In this document: positions 8,801 to 17,702 of the stretch, piece after piece
How positions within the stretch are numbered: the stretch's first letter is position 1
How the letters are laid out: each line of letters opens with the position of its first letter
NCBI RefSeq assembly: GCF_023242365.1
Contig: NZ_JALLIX010000019.1
Location: forward strand, 49,625-113,624
Direction of reading: 5' to 3'
Origin: Pseudomonas sp. MWU13-2100
Lineage (GTDB): Bacteria > Pseudomonadota > Gammaproteobacteria > Pseudomonadales > Pseudomonadaceae
Length of the DNA stretch: 64,000 nucleotides
Notes under the pieces: generated by a model
What the model was told of the DNA's origin: nothing
The model's database searches: none
The model's input: the letters and a program-made list of their open reading frames with translations, nothing else
Translations under genes and position numbers: made by a program

Positions 8801-10002
8801 GGCTGGCCTGCGCTGCTGCTGGCCGACGCCAGTTCAGGTGTCGCCGGGACCGAGTCCAGGCTGACCGGCTTGACCTTGAGCCCGGGAGCGATCCGCGACT
8901 GGCCCTGGACCACCACCACTTCACCCGGCGCCAGGCCGTCCTTGATCCACTGCTGGCCGTCGACCACCGTCGCCGCCGTGACCTGCCGCGGCTCGACCCG
9001 CTGGTCGGTATTGACCACGTAGACGAAGTCGCCCTTCTGCCCTTGCTGCACGGCGTTGGCCGGCACCACAGTGGCGGCCTTCTGGGTGCTCACCAGCAGG
9101 CGCGCGCCCACCAGTTGGCCGGGCCAGAGTTGCTGGCCGGCGTTGTGGAATTGCGCCTTGAGCTGGATCTGCCCGCTGGCGGCGATCACCTGGCTGTCGA
9201 TAAAACTCAGGTAGCCGGTAGCCAACTGCTGATGGCCGTCGCGGCTCATGGCGAACACCTGCAAGGGCGCCACGGCGTTTTCCTTGAGGATCCGCGCCAG
9301 GTCGTCCTGGGACACCGCGAAGGCCACCGAGATCGGGTCCATCTGCGTCAGGGTCACCAGGCCGGTGGCATCGCTGCCGTGGACAATCGAACCGACGTCC
9401 AGCAGGCGTTGCCCGGTGCGTCCGGTGAACGGCGCGTCGATCCGGGTAAACGCCAGTTGCAGGCGGGCGTTGTCCAGCGCCGCCTGGTCGGCCTGGACCG
9501 TGGCCTGCTGGGCCGCCAATTGGGCCCGATAGGTATCGACGTCCTGGGTCGGCCCGGCCTTGGCCGCCGCCAGCTTGCTGGCCCGGTCGAGATTGACCCG
9601 CAAGTTGGCAAGCTGCGCCTGGTCCTTGCTGACCATGGCCTGGGCCTGGGCCACCTGGGCCTGGTAGACCCGCGGGTCGATCTGCGCCAACTGGCTGCCG
9701 GCGTTGACCATCTGCCCTTCGGTGAACAGGACTTTCTGCAGCTCGCCGTCGACCCGCACCCGCACATTGACGGTGTTGAGGGGCTGGACATTGCCGATGG
9801 CATCGATCCAGATCGGCAGGTCCTTCTGCCCCGCCGCCTGCATCACCACCGGGATGGCGCTGTCGACGGGGGCTGCCGGTGCCGCCTGGGCGCGGTCGAT
9901 CCATTGGGTCTTGATCAGCAGCGCAGCGCCGAGCATGGCCACGACCAGCAGGCCGAGGCGCAGACGACGAGGTTGGGATGGCGCCTGGGGTGAATGCTTC
10001 AT
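8797..10002 (-). CDS. RND efflux periplasmic adaptor (MdtA-like membrane fusion protein)
   Basis: 401 residues. An N-terminal membrane anchor or uncleaved signal (LRLGLLVVAMLGAALLIKT) is followed by the lipoyl half-motif VNVRVRVDGELQKVLFTEGQ, an alpha-hairpin rich in Gln and Ala (AQAQAMVSKDQAQLANLR), the second lipoyl half and a beta-barrel domain (NAGQQLWPGQLVGARLLV). This is the standard layout of the protein that bridges an RND pump and its outer membrane channel. It overlaps both neighbours by four bases (ATGA), which implies translational coupling in the operon. Confidence 0.92.
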   Translation of the reverse strand: MKHSPQAPSQPRRLRLGLLVVAMLGAALLIKTQWIDRAQAAPAAPVDSAIPVVMQAAGQKDLPIWIDAIGNVQPLNTVNVRVRVDGELQKVLFTEGQMVNAGSQLAQIDPRVYQAQVAQAQAMVSKDQAQLANLRVNLDRASKLAAAKAGPTQDVDTYRAQLAAQQATVQADQAALDNARLQLAFTRIDAPFTGRTGQRLLDVGSIVHGSDATGLVTLTQMDPISVAFAVSQDDLARILKENAVAPLQVFAMSRDGHQQLATGYLSFIDSQVIAASGQIQLKAQFHNAGQQLWPGQLVGARLLVSTQKAATVVPANAVQQGQKGDFVYVVNTDQRVEPRQVTAATVVDGQQWIKDGLAPGEVVVVQGQSRIAPGLKVKPVSLDSVPATPELASASSSAGQP

Positions 10003-11441
10003 GGCTGAACGACCTGAGAGGGAGAAGAAGGAGTTGCGACGGCCAGGGTCGGCGCGCTGAAATCGCCGCCGATGGCGCGGAACAGACCGACAGCGGCCTG
10101 CAAATGCTGGAGGCGCACCTGCAACAGACCGTCTTCGGCCTGGTACTGGGTGCGCTCGACCACCAGCAGCGTCTGGAAATCGGTGGAGCCGAGCCGGTAG
10201 CGGACCTGGGCCAGGCGCGCGGCCTCACGGGCCGAGCCGACGGCGGCCTGGTTCAGGGCATAGGCCTGGTCCAGTTGCCGCGCGGCGCTGAGCTGGGTTT
10301 CCACGTCGCGCAAGGCTTCGATGATCGAGGCGCGATAGCTGGCGGTCAGTTCCTGCACATGGGCCTGGTCGGCATGCAGTTGCCCGCTCAGTTGGCCGCC
10401 GCTGAACACCGGCTGGGCCAGGTTGCCGACAATGCTCCAGATATGCCCGCCGGCCAGGGTGTCGATACCGCCGAGCAGGTCCAGGGAAAGGTTGGGCAGA
10501 AATGCCGCCCGGGCCACGCCGACATCGTAGTTGGCCGACACCAGGCGGGCTTCGGCGGCCTGGATATCCGGACGCTGGCGCACCAGGCCGACGGGCAGGC
10601 CGACCTTGGGTTGTGGCACCTGGAGGGCGTCGAGCCCGGTTTGCTGGACCTCGAAGCCTTCAGGCGGCACACCCACCAACGTTGCCAGTTGATACTTGGC
10701 CGCGTCGAGCTGCTGTTGCAACAGCGGTACGGCGGCCTGGAAGGTTTGCTGGGCATTGCGCTGCTGTTCGACTTCCAGGCTCGACACCGAGCCCTGGCTG
10801 GCCTGCACCTGGACCAGGTCGAGGACCTGGCTGGCATCGGCGGCGATGGACTGGGCCAGGCGTACGCGGTCTTGCAGCGAGAGGACCTGGAAATAGCTGT
10901 CGGCGATGCTCGCGCCGAGGGTCATGCGCAAGGTCTGGGCATCGAACTGGCTGGCGTTGGCCAGGGCCTGGGAGGAATCGGCGGTGGCGCGTTGCTTGCC
11001 CCAGAAGTCCACTTCATAGGTGGCTTGGGCGAAGACGCTGGATTTTTTCGTGCTGCCGTAGTTGTTCTGGCGCTGGTAGTTGCCGCCCAGGGACAGGTTG
11101 GGGTATTGCCCGGCGCCGGCCGCCTGGGCGATGGCCCGGGCCTGCTCGACCCGGCTCACGGCGGCCTTGAGGCTGTAGTTGTCGTTCAGGCCACGGGCAA
11201 TCAGGCCATCGAGTTCGCTACTGTGGAACTCACGCCACCAGGGCCCGCCCATGGCGTCGGCCGAGGCCGCGGACGGGTCCTTGGCCGCCCACTGCGGGGC
11301 CAGGGGCAAGGCTGGCGGCTGGTAGCCCGGCACCAGCGAGCAACCGCCCAGCAGCGTCAGGCCGACCAGGGCCAGGGCGCGAAACAGCCGGCTTGGGGCA
11401 TGGGGTGGATGAAAAGCCTCGAACTTCGGCGTGAGCAACAT
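9999..11441 (-). CDS. Outer membrane factor of RND efflux system (OprM/NodT family lipoprotein)
   Basis: 480 residues. A signal peptide ends in the lipobox LTLLGGC, so the protein should be lipid-anchored in the outer membrane. Two repeated OEP domains follow, with family segments such as DLDALIARGLNDNYSL-like ELDGLIARGLNDNYSLKAA, NYQRQNNYGS, TYEVDFWGK and VRQRPDIQAAEARLVSAN. It forms the trimeric exit duct for the pump encoded downstream. It is the first gene of the efflux operon; a 200-base upstream region holds a palindrome, a possible regulator site and a REPIN. Confidence 0.93.
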   Translation of the reverse strand: MLLTPKFEAFHPPHAPSRLFRALALVGLTLLGGCSLVPGYQPPALPLAPQWAAKDPSAASADAMGGPWWREFHSSELDGLIARGLNDNYSLKAAVSRVEQARAIAQAAGAGQYPNLSLGGNYQRQNNYGSTKKSSVFAQATYEVDFWGKQRATADSSQALANASQFDAQTLRMTLGASIADSYFQVLSLQDRVRLAQSIAADASQVLDLVQVQASQGSVSSLEVEQQRNAQQTFQAAVPLLQQQLDAAKYQLATLVGVPPEGFEVQQTGLDALQVPQPKVGLPVGLVRQRPDIQAAEARLVSANYDVGVARAAFLPNLSLDLLGGIDTLAGGHIWSIVGNLAQPVFSGGQLSGQLHADQAHVQELTASYRASIIEALRDVETQLSAARQLDQAYALNQAAVGSAREAARLAQVRYRLGSTDFQTLLVVERTQYQAEDGLLQVRLQHLQAAVGLFRAIGGDFSAPTLAVATPSSPSQVVQP

Positions 11442-11530
11442 CTACGGGATATCTCCAGAACCTGTGTGGCAGAGCCATTGATCAGATTCCGAAGCTATCA
11501 GGCGCAGGCCCGCGTCCCGCTCCTCCAAAG

Positions 11531-11571
11531 CTAAATTTTAGTTTAGGTAAATATCATGTGACCGCGGTCAC
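11531..11571. promoter_or_regulatory. Possible operator region of the RND operon
   Basis: Two motifs lie 90-130 bases in front of the outer membrane factor gene: an AT-rich element with repeated TAAA/TTTAG units (11531-11547, CTAAATTTTAGTTTAGG) and a perfect 14-base palindrome GTGACCGCGGTCAC (11558-11571). OmpR-type regulators usually bind direct repeats and repressors bind palindromes; a similar GCTAAACTTT stretch sits in front of the orphan regulator gene near 12355. The function is inferred only. Confidence 0.35.
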
Positions 11572-11572
11572 T

Positions 11573-11647
11573 TGTGGGAGCGGAGCTTGCCCGCGAAGCT
11601 TTTAGCGATCTTGAGGCCCTCTTCGCTGGCAAGCCAGGCCCCTACAG
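11573..11647. repeat. REP doublet (TGTGGGAGC type)
   Basis: A TGTGGGAGCGGAGCTTGCCC arm and a diverged inverted arm (CTGGCAAGCCAGGCCCCTACA) enclose a short spacer. The same family occurs at 28272-28345. The right arm contains the stop codon of the response regulator gene (11642-11644), so the insertion reaches into its last codons. Confidence 0.7.
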
Positions 11648-12334
11648 GGGTTCTTCGCCGTCCTGTAGCAAACGGTAGCCCACCCCCGGCACGGTCTGGA
11701 TCAGCGAATGGCTGAACCCGGCATCGAGCTTGCGGCGCAACCGATAGATGTGTTTATCGATCACATTGTCGATGGGGTCGAAGTCATAGTCCCAGGCACT
11801 CTCCAGCAACATGCTGCGGGTGACCACCTCATCGCTGTGCCGCATGAGCTTTTCCAGGATCAGCGACTCGCGCTGCTGCAGGGTGATGACCTGCCCTTCG
11901 CGGGTAGCGGTGCGCGCGGCGCAGTCCAGTTGCAGGCTACCGACTCGCAAGGTGCGCGACAGCCCCACCACCGGGTCGCGGCCACGCTGCAAGGCTTCGA
12001 GCCGGGCGAGCACCTCGACAAAGGCATAGGGCTTGGCCAGGTAATCGTCACACCCGGCGCGCAAGCCTTCGACCCGCTGGGCGGTGGAATCCAGCGCACT
12101 GAGCATCAGCACCGGGGTGCGCAGGCCCTGGCGCCGCAGTGCCTGGACCAGCGCGATACCGTCCATCCCCGGCAGCTTGCGGTCGACGATCAAGGCGTCA
12201 TAGATCCCTTCCAGAGCCATGTCCAGGCCACTGCGGCCATCGTCGACGGTATCGGCGACATGCCCGCTTTCATTGAGCCCGCGCACCAGGTAACTGGCCG
12301 CCCGGGCGTCATCCTCGATGACCAGGATTCTCAA
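11642..12334 (-). CDS. OmpR-family response regulator without an adjacent own kinase
   Basis: 230 residues. The receiver domain has the acidic pair in VIEDDA, phosphorylation site Asp51 in LIVDRKLPGMDG, and conserved Ser/Ala and Lys residues in VLMLSALD and DDYLAKPYAF. A winged-helix DNA-binding domain follows (RSMLLESAWDYDFDPIDNVIDKHI, ending in PGVGYRLLQDG). It is transcribed towards the RND operon, which suggests it controls that operon. A regulator-kinase pair diverges from it, and that kinase may serve both regulators; this is inference. Confidence 0.88.
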   Translation of the reverse strand: MRILVIEDDARAASYLVRGLNESGHVADTVDDGRSGLDMALEGIYDALIVDRKLPGMDGIALVQALRRQGLRTPVLMLSALDSTAQRVEGLRAGCDDYLAKPYAFVEVLARLEALQRGRDPVVGLSRTLRVGSLQLDCAARTATREGQVITLQQRESLILEKLMRHSDEVVTRSMLLESAWDYDFDPIDNVIDKHIYRLRRKLDAGFSHSLIQTVPGVGYRLLQDGEEPL

Positions 12335-12505
12335 GACCGGCTCCGCGGCGACTCAGCTAAACTTTTTTTCATATTGACGCGACCTTTCAGATAAACCCGG
12401 TTTGGCACACTATGCCGGTCGACCAGCCAATCACGATTCACTGGCCCGCCAGACTCTCCGGGGTCTGTGCAAGACTACCACCCTCTCTCATTCTGCGAAG
12501 TGCCC

Positions 12506-13195
12506 ATGACCCATGTTCTGGTCGTCGAGGACGACCCCGCCACCGCCCGGGAGATCGAAGCCGCGCTGCAAGACCACGGCTTCGACGTCACCCATGTCGA
12601 TAACGGTCGCGACGGCCTGGTGCGCGCCATCAGCGACAGCTTCGACGTCATCGTCCTTGACCGCATGCTCCCCGGCGCCCTCGATGGCCTGGGCATGCTC
12701 ACCGCCCTGCGTGCCTCGGGCATCGCCACGCCGGTGCTGATCCTCAGCGCCCTCAGTGCGCTGGACGAACGGGTACGCGGCCTGCGCGCCGGCGGCGACG
12801 ACTACCTGACCAAGCCCTTCGAATTCATCGAACTGACCGCCCGCCTCGATGCCTTGAGCCGCCGTCGGGTCGCCCCCAGCGAGGAGCGGGTCAACCGCCT
12901 GCGGGTCGGCAACCTGGAGCTGGACCTGCTCAAACGCATCGTCAAGCGCGGTGAGCGGACGGTGGAGCTGTTGCCCCGGGAATACGCCCTGCTCGAATAC
13001 CTGGTGCAGCACGCCGAGCAGGTGGTGACGCGGACCATGCTGTTCGAGGCGGTGTGGAACTACGCCTACGACGAACGCACCAATGTCATCGAAGTGCATA
13101 TGGGCCGTTTGCGCCGCAAGGTCGATGGCGAAGGCGAAGAACCGATGATCCATACCATTCGCGGGGCCGGCTATGTTCTCCGTTCACCTGCGTGA
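12506..13195 (+). CDS. OmpR-family response regulator
   Basis: 229 residues; the ATG of MTHVLVVEDDPATAR is preferred to an in-frame ATG 39 bases upstream because it begins the receiver fold directly. The phosphorylation site is Asp52 (VIVLDRMLPGALDG), the conserved Lys lies in DDYLTKPFEF, and the C-terminal winged helix carries EAVWNYAYDERTNVIEVHMG and GAGYVL. It overlaps the following histidine kinase gene by 23 bases, so the two form a translationally coupled two-component system. It resembles the divergent orphan regulator, which suggests an old duplication. Confidence 0.9.
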   Translation: MTHVLVVEDDPATAREIEAALQDHGFDVTHVDNGRDGLVRAISDSFDVIVLDRMLPGALDGLGMLTALRASGIATPVLILSALSALDERVRGLRAGGDDYLTKPFEFIELTARLDALSRRRVAPSEERVNRLRVGNLELDLLKRIVKRGERTVELLPREYALLEYLVQHAEQVVTRTMLFEAVWNYAYDERTNVIEVHMGRLRRKVDGEGEEPMIHTIRGAGYVLRSPA

Positions 13196-14531
13196 AATCC
13201 CCCGCACCATCAGTTTCCGCACGGCGCTGATGTCCCTGGCGCTGTTCAGTTGTTCGTTCCTCGCGCTGTTCGGTTACCTCTATTGGCAGACTGCCGGCTA
13301 CCTGATGGCCGAGGTCGATACGGCCCTGTATCGGCAGATCGACAACCGCAGCGCGCAGCCCGACGACCTGCGCCTGGCGGAAATCCGCAAACACTCCGAA
13401 CAGGACATCGACGGTCGCCTGCCCCACGGCCTCTACGATGCCCAGGGCCAGCTGATTGCCGGGGCGGTCAGTCAAATGCCGGCCTTCAAGGGCTATGACA
13501 AACCCAACGAATTCTACTGGGAGAAAACCCGGAGAAAGGACCGGCCGATCCGTTTCATGATGCATCGCCTGGACAATGGCCAGACCCTGATGGTGGGCCA
13601 GGATATCCATGACATTCGCGAGTTCGACGAGTTGCTGGTCAATGCGATGGTCTCCGGCGGCTCGCTGTTGCTGCTGGTGGGCTTGCTCGGGGCGGTCGGG
13701 CTGGGCTACTCGGCGCGCCGCCGGCTGGACGTGCTGACCCGCTCCATCGAGCGCATCGTCAAGGGCGACCTCAACGAACGCCTGCCGACCCGCGGCAACC
13801 GCGACGATATCGACCGCATCGCCACGGTGGTCAACCAGATGCTCGACGAGTTGGAGCGCCTGATGAATGAGGTCAAGGGCGTCTGCGACGATATCGCCCA
13901 TGATTTGCGCACCCCCCTCACCCGCCTGCTCGCGGGCCTGGAGCGGGCCCAGCGCCGGCACCTGCGGGAAGAGGAATACCAGGCGGCCATCGACAACGCC
14001 ATCGAGGACGCCCAGGGCTTGCTGTCGACCTTCCGCGCCCTGCTGCGGATTTCCGAGATAGAAGCCAGTGCCCGGCGCAGCAGCTTTGCCGAGATCGATC
14101 TGAACCGGATCGCCGCCGATGCCGCCGAGTTCTTCGAGCCGCTGGCCGAAGAGCGTGGCATCGAGCTGACCTTGAGCGGCACGCCCGAGCCCTGTCTGAT
14201 CTTCGGCGATGCGCAGCTGCTGTTCGATGCAACCTGCAACCTGCTGGACAACGCCATCAAGTTTTCGCCCGACCACAGCCGGGTCCGGGTGGCGGTGCTG
14301 GATACCCCGGACAGACGCGGACTGTGCGTGGTGGATAATGGTCCGGGGATTCCCGAAGCCGAGTGCGAAGCGGTGTTCCGACGGCTGTACCGTTCCGAAT
14401 CCAGTCGGCACACGCCGGGCAACGGGCTGGGGTTGAGCATGGTGGCGGCGGTGGCGCGGCTGCATGACATGCGCCTTGAGGTGCAGGACGCCCAGCCGGG
14501 TTGCCGGATCGAGTTGATCGTCAGCGCCTGA
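13173..14531 (+). CDS. Membrane sensor histidine kinase partner of the upstream regulator
   Basis: 452 residues. Two membrane segments (about 20-40 and 158-178) flank a short periplasmic sensor region. Then come a HAMP linker, the phospho-acceptor box DIAHDLRTPLTRL (His243), the N box CNLLDNAIKFSP, and the G boxes VVDNGPGIP and GNGLGLSMV. The domain order is that of EnvZ-class kinases. The stimulus is not evident. Together with the regulator before it and the divergent regulator plus RND operon, it may sense a toxic compound or envelope stress; that role is inferred. Confidence 0.92.
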   Translation: MFSVHLREIPRTISFRTALMSLALFSCSFLALFGYLYWQTAGYLMAEVDTALYRQIDNRSAQPDDLRLAEIRKHSEQDIDGRLPHGLYDAQGQLIAGAVSQMPAFKGYDKPNEFYWEKTRRKDRPIRFMMHRLDNGQTLMVGQDIHDIREFDELLVNAMVSGGSLLLLVGLLGAVGLGYSARRRLDVLTRSIERIVKGDLNERLPTRGNRDDIDRIATVVNQMLDELERLMNEVKGVCDDIAHDLRTPLTRLLAGLERAQRRHLREEEYQAAIDNAIEDAQGLLSTFRALLRISEIEASARRSSFAEIDLNRIAADAAEFFEPLAEERGIELTLSGTPEPCLIFGDAQLLFDATCNLLDNAIKFSPDHSRVRVAVLDTPDRRGLCVVDNGPGIPEAECEAVFRRLYRSESSRHTPGNGLGLSMVAAVARLHDMRLEVQDAQPGCRIELIVSA

Positions 14532-14544
14532 AATTATCGCTCCG

Positions 14545-14760
14545 TCAGAGCTTGGCGATCGAGACTTCGGTGGATTTGACGAAGGCGATCACTTCACTGC
14601 CTACCGCCAGTTCGAGGTCGCGCACCGAACGCGTGGTAATCACCGAGGTGACAATTCCCGACGCGGTTTGCACGTCGATCTCGGACAACACCTCACCAAT
14701 GAGGATTTCCTTGATGACGCCGCGGAACTGGTTACGAACGTTGATCGCTTTGATCGTCAT
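14545..14760 (-). CDS. Molybdate-binding Mop (single TOBE domain) protein
   Basis: 71 residues from the ATG of MTIKAINVRNQFRG, which has AAAAGGAA upstream; the longer frame is not supported. The whole protein is one TOBE/Mop domain: RNQFRGVIKEILIGEVLSEI, a central TSVITTRSVRDL and a C-terminal VIAFVKSTEVSI. Mop proteins form hexamers that bind molybdate or tungstate and are thought to store or hand on the metal. It is convergent with the histidine kinase gene. Its presence fits an organism that builds molybdenum enzymes such as NarGHI, encoded 30 kb away. Confidence 0.88.
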   Translation of the reverse strand: MTIKAINVRNQFRGVIKEILIGEVLSEIDVQTASGIVTSVITTRSVRDLELAVGSEVIAFVKSTEVSIAKL

Positions 14761-14850
14761 GGGGTTGGTTCCTTTTCGTGGTGGGAGCTGCACCTGAGCA
14801 TCAGATGCTGGAGGCTAAAATGCGCCAGCCCTGAAACTTATAAAAGGAAT

Positions 14851-14865
14851 TAATAATCATCATTT
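14851..14865. promoter_or_regulatory. Weak Fur-box-like sequence
   Basis: TAATAATCATCATTT matches about 10 of 14 defined positions of the 7-1-7 Fur site. It lies in an AT-rich stretch between the divergent mop and DUF1460 genes, about 90 bases before mop and 125 before the DUF1460 gene. The match could be due to AT richness alone. Confidence 0.25.
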
Positions 14866-14988
14866 TATTCGATTAAGATATAACAAAGGCAAAACCGCCA
14901 GGTTTCATTGAGTCGTCACCCCAGTGATGTAAAATCAATGTCCCAGCGCGGTGGCCGATAAAGGCCTCTGTGCCCCTGCGGAGAGCGC

Positions 14989-15798
14989 ATGAACAAGGTT
15001 ATCGCGTTGGTATCGGGCTTGCCCCTGATGCTGGCGCTGAGTGGTTTCACCACCCGGCAGCACCCAGGTGACCAGGTTACGCTGGACGACTACACACGTC
15101 ACAAGATCGAGTTCATCGAAACCCGGGTCCTCAAGCACGCCGGTCACGAGCAAGGCGAACGGATCAAGAATATCTCCGCCAACTTCCTCGGCACGCCTTA
15201 TGTCGCGCATATGCTGGTCGGTTCCGCAACCGCGCCGGAACAGTTGGTGATCGACTTCCGTGGCCTGGATTGCTTTACCTACCTGGATTATGTCGAGGCC
15301 CTGCGCAAATCCGACAGCCTGCCGCGCTTCGTCGAGAACCTGGTGCGCACACGCTACGCCGAGGGCAAGGTCAGTTACGCCGAACGCAAGCACTTCTTCA
15401 CCGACTGGGCGCACACCCAGCCCCTCAACGCCCGGGACGTGACGACGCAGGCCAGCCCCCGGGCGACCACGGTCACCAAGGTCCTGAACGCACAAGGGGA
15501 CGGCTCCGGCGGCACGCTGATCCCGTCGGTGGGCACGGTCGAACGCGCCATCACCTACATTCCCAGCGAGTGGATCGACGATGCCGTGGTCAGCCGCCTG
15601 AAAACCGGTGACTACATCGGCATCTACACCCCGGCCGAAGGGCTGGATGTCACCCACACCGGTATCTTCATCATGACCGACAAGGGCCCGGTGCTGCGCA
15701 ACGCCTCCGCCCGCGAAGCCAACCACAAGGTGGTGGATTCACCGTTCCTGGATTACGTCAGGAAAACCCCGGGCATCGTGGTCCTCCGGGCGATCTGA
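14989..15798 (+). CDS. DUF1460 family exported protein (putative amidase/peptidase fold)
   Basis: 269 residues. The start MNKVIALVSGLPLMLALSGF looks like a signal peptide. The body matches the DUF1460 family, whose members have a papain-like amidase fold: a conserved Cys in RGLDCFTYLDYVEALRKS and a His in LDVTHTGIFIMTDKG are placed as a Cys/His pair. The family may cut peptidoglycan-type amide bonds in the periplasm, but no substrate is established that I can name. It stands alone; a hairpin follows the stop. Confidence 0.82.
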   Translation: MNKVIALVSGLPLMLALSGFTTRQHPGDQVTLDDYTRHKIEFIETRVLKHAGHEQGERIKNISANFLGTPYVAHMLVGSATAPEQLVIDFRGLDCFTYLDYVEALRKSDSLPRFVENLVRTRYAEGKVSYAERKHFFTDWAHTQPLNARDVTTQASPRATTVTKVLNAQGDGSGGTLIPSVGTVERAITYIPSEWIDDAVVSRLKTGDYIGIYTPAEGLDVTHTGIFIMTDKGPVLRNASAREANHKVVDSPFLDYVRKTPGIVVLRAI

Positions 15799-15801
15799 AG
15801 C

Positions 15802-15829
15802 CTGTCAGCGGCAACGTCCCGGCTGACAG
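15802..15829. terminator. Hairpin between convergent genes
   Basis: A perfect 8-base inverted repeat (CTGTCAGC 15802-15809 / GCTGACAG 15822-15829) with a 12-base loop lies between the convergent DUF1460 and chemoreceptor genes. There is no U-tract, so it is a weak terminator candidate. Confidence 0.4.
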
Positions 15830-15841
15830 CCCTCAAGGCGT

Positions 15842-17479
15842 CTAGACCTGGAAGTGCTTGACCAGGGTGTTGAGCTCGGTGGCCAGGTGGGCCAGGGACT
15901 GCGAGGCCACCGTGGTCTGGTGCGAGCCTTCGGAAGACTGGATCGACAACTCGCGGATATTCAGCAGATTGCGATCCACCGAGCGGGCCACATGGGCTTG
16001 CTCGTCGGCCGCCGTGGTGATGACCAGGTTGCGATTATTGATTTCGTCATTCGCCTCGACGATTTCCGCCAACGCGGTCTTGGCCGCTTCAGCGAGCTCC
16101 AGGGTCTGGCGGGTCATGTTGCTGCTGTTGTGCATGCCGCTCACAGCGCTGGCGGTGCCGGTCTGGATGCTGCCGATCATCTCTTCGATTTCCCGGGTCG
16201 ACTGCGCGGTCCGATGGGCCAGGGCCCGCACTTCATCCGCCACCACCGCAAAGCCACGACCGGCCTCACCGGCGCGCGCCGCTTCAATGGCGGCATTGAG
16301 CGCCAGCAGGTTGGTCTGCTCGGCGATGGTGCGAATCACATCGAGCACCTTGCCGATGCCCTGCGCCTGCTCCGCCAGGCCGCCGATCTGCTCGGAACTG
16401 ACCTCGACGCCGCGGGTCAGCGCGACAATCGCCGTCACCGCCTCAACCATGCGCTGCTGGCCCTTCAGCGCAATGGCTCGCGAGTCCTGGGACAGGTTCG
16501 AGGTGGACGAGGCATTCCTGGCCACCTCTTCAATGGCGCTGGTCATCTCGGTCACGGCGGTAGCGGCCTGTTCGATTTCACCATGCTGCTGTTGCAGGTC
16601 ACGACTGCCCTCGGCCGTCACCGCGTTCAACTCTTCGGCCGCCGAGGCCAGTTGGGTCGAGGAATGGGTGATCTGCTTGAGGGTGGTGAGCAAGCTGCCC
16701 TGCATCACCGCCAGGGCCGCGAGCAAGCGACTGGCTTCGTCGCTGCCGGCCGGGTTGATCGGCTGTGTCAGGTCGCCCTTGGCGATGGTTTCCGCGACCT
16801 GGACCGCCTCGATGATCGGCACCGTAATACTGCGGGTGAGCAGCCACGCCACCAGCACGGTGCCGACACCCACCAGCAGAATCACCAGGCCGATGCCCGC
16901 CACCGCGTTGTCATAGGTGCTGGCCGACTGTTTGCCGGCCAGCTCCGCGCCCTGGTTGGCATGTTCGATCAGGTCATCGAGGTTCTTGGTCATCTGCTCA
17001 TAGGATTCGCGGATGGTCGAGAGGTAGCTGTTGGCGCCGGCCTTATCACCTTGCCGCGACAACCTGAGCAACTCGAGGTGATTCTTGGCGTAGGCTTCCA
17101 GGCTGCGGTTGAAGGCTTCCAAACGCCCTTTGTCGTCGCCGTTGGTGAGCAAGCCGGCGTAAATCGACATTTGCTCATGCACGCTTTGCAAGCGCCCGGC
17201 CGATTTGTCCTCGTAGACTTTCATGTCCGCGGCGCTGGAGGACAGGATATGGGCCATGGAACCCAGACGGTAACGGTCCAGCGAAGCATTCGCCGACGCC
17301 AGCACCCGCACCCGCTGCAACCAGTTGTTCTGGATATCGGCGGCCTGGGCCTGGACGTCGCGAATCTGCTTCAACGCGAATACGCCCAGGAACACGCTGA
17401 GCAAGGCAATGGCGGCAAAACCGATGAACGCTCGGGGTGCAATCCGTATATTTCTCAACAACATGGCGGGATCTCGCAT
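15842..17479 (-). CDS. Methyl-accepting chemotaxis protein, 4HB_MCP type
   Basis: 545 residues (an alternative start five codons later, MLLRNIRIAPRAF, is equally possible). A first membrane segment (about 16-35) is followed by a four-helix-bundle periplasmic ligand domain with many Leu/Ala heptads, and a second segment (VAGIGLVILLVGVGTVLVAW). Then come a HAMP domain and the cytoplasmic signalling domain with the hairpin tip EQTNLLALNAAIEAARAGE. It should sense a small molecule and control the CheA kinase at the cell pole; the ligand is unknown. It is monocistronic and divergent from the glycosyltransferase gene. Confidence 0.93.
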   Translation of the reverse strand: MRDPAMLLRNIRIAPRAFIGFAAIALLSVFLGVFALKQIRDVQAQAADIQNNWLQRVRVLASANASLDRYRLGSMAHILSSSAADMKVYEDKSAGRLQSVHEQMSIYAGLLTNGDDKGRLEAFNRSLEAYAKNHLELLRLSRQGDKAGANSYLSTIRESYEQMTKNLDDLIEHANQGAELAGKQSASTYDNAVAGIGLVILLVGVGTVLVAWLLTRSITVPIIEAVQVAETIAKGDLTQPINPAGSDEASRLLAALAVMQGSLLTTLKQITHSSTQLASAAEELNAVTAEGSRDLQQQHGEIEQAATAVTEMTSAIEEVARNASSTSNLSQDSRAIALKGQQRMVEAVTAIVALTRGVEVSSEQIGGLAEQAQGIGKVLDVIRTIAEQTNLLALNAAIEAARAGEAGRGFAVVADEVRALAHRTAQSTREIEEMIGSIQTGTASAVSGMHNSSNMTRQTLELAEAAKTALAEIVEANDEINNRNLVITTAADEQAHVARSVDRNLLNIRELSIQSSEGSHQTTVASQSLAHLATELNTLVKHFQV

Positions 17480-17702
17480 TTAACGGGGACGGAAGGCAAC
17501 AGGCCACGGCAGGATAGCAGGCGATCCCGGCCACAAGGCTATCGGCCTGGCCGCGGTTTTCTTCAGCACCGCGTGACGAAGGAGCGTCTGAAGCCTGGAA
17601 AATCACTGGAAAGACCCGCCGATTGGAAAGTTCCCCCACTTTTACGATAGTCTGTCGCCTTCGCGAAAAATCGCCGTCGACCTCAAATCGGATCCATCGC
17701 GC

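Noticed and set aside
6609..8924. A 771-codon open frame on the minus strand inside the RND pump region
   Set aside because: It is a frame-shifted shadow of the pump gene, rich in Arg, Gly and Pro; the true pump frame has all RND motifs.
5882..9022. A 1046-codon open frame on the plus strand
   Set aside because: It is the antisense of the RND pump and adaptor genes; its product is a His/Gln/Arg/Asp-rich shadow typical of high-GC third-position bias, with no domain.
12410..12426. Sigma-54 promoter (TTGGCACACTATGCCG)
   Set aside because: The -24 half is good, but the -12 half has TGCC instead of TTGC(A/T), and no sigma-54 activator is nearby.
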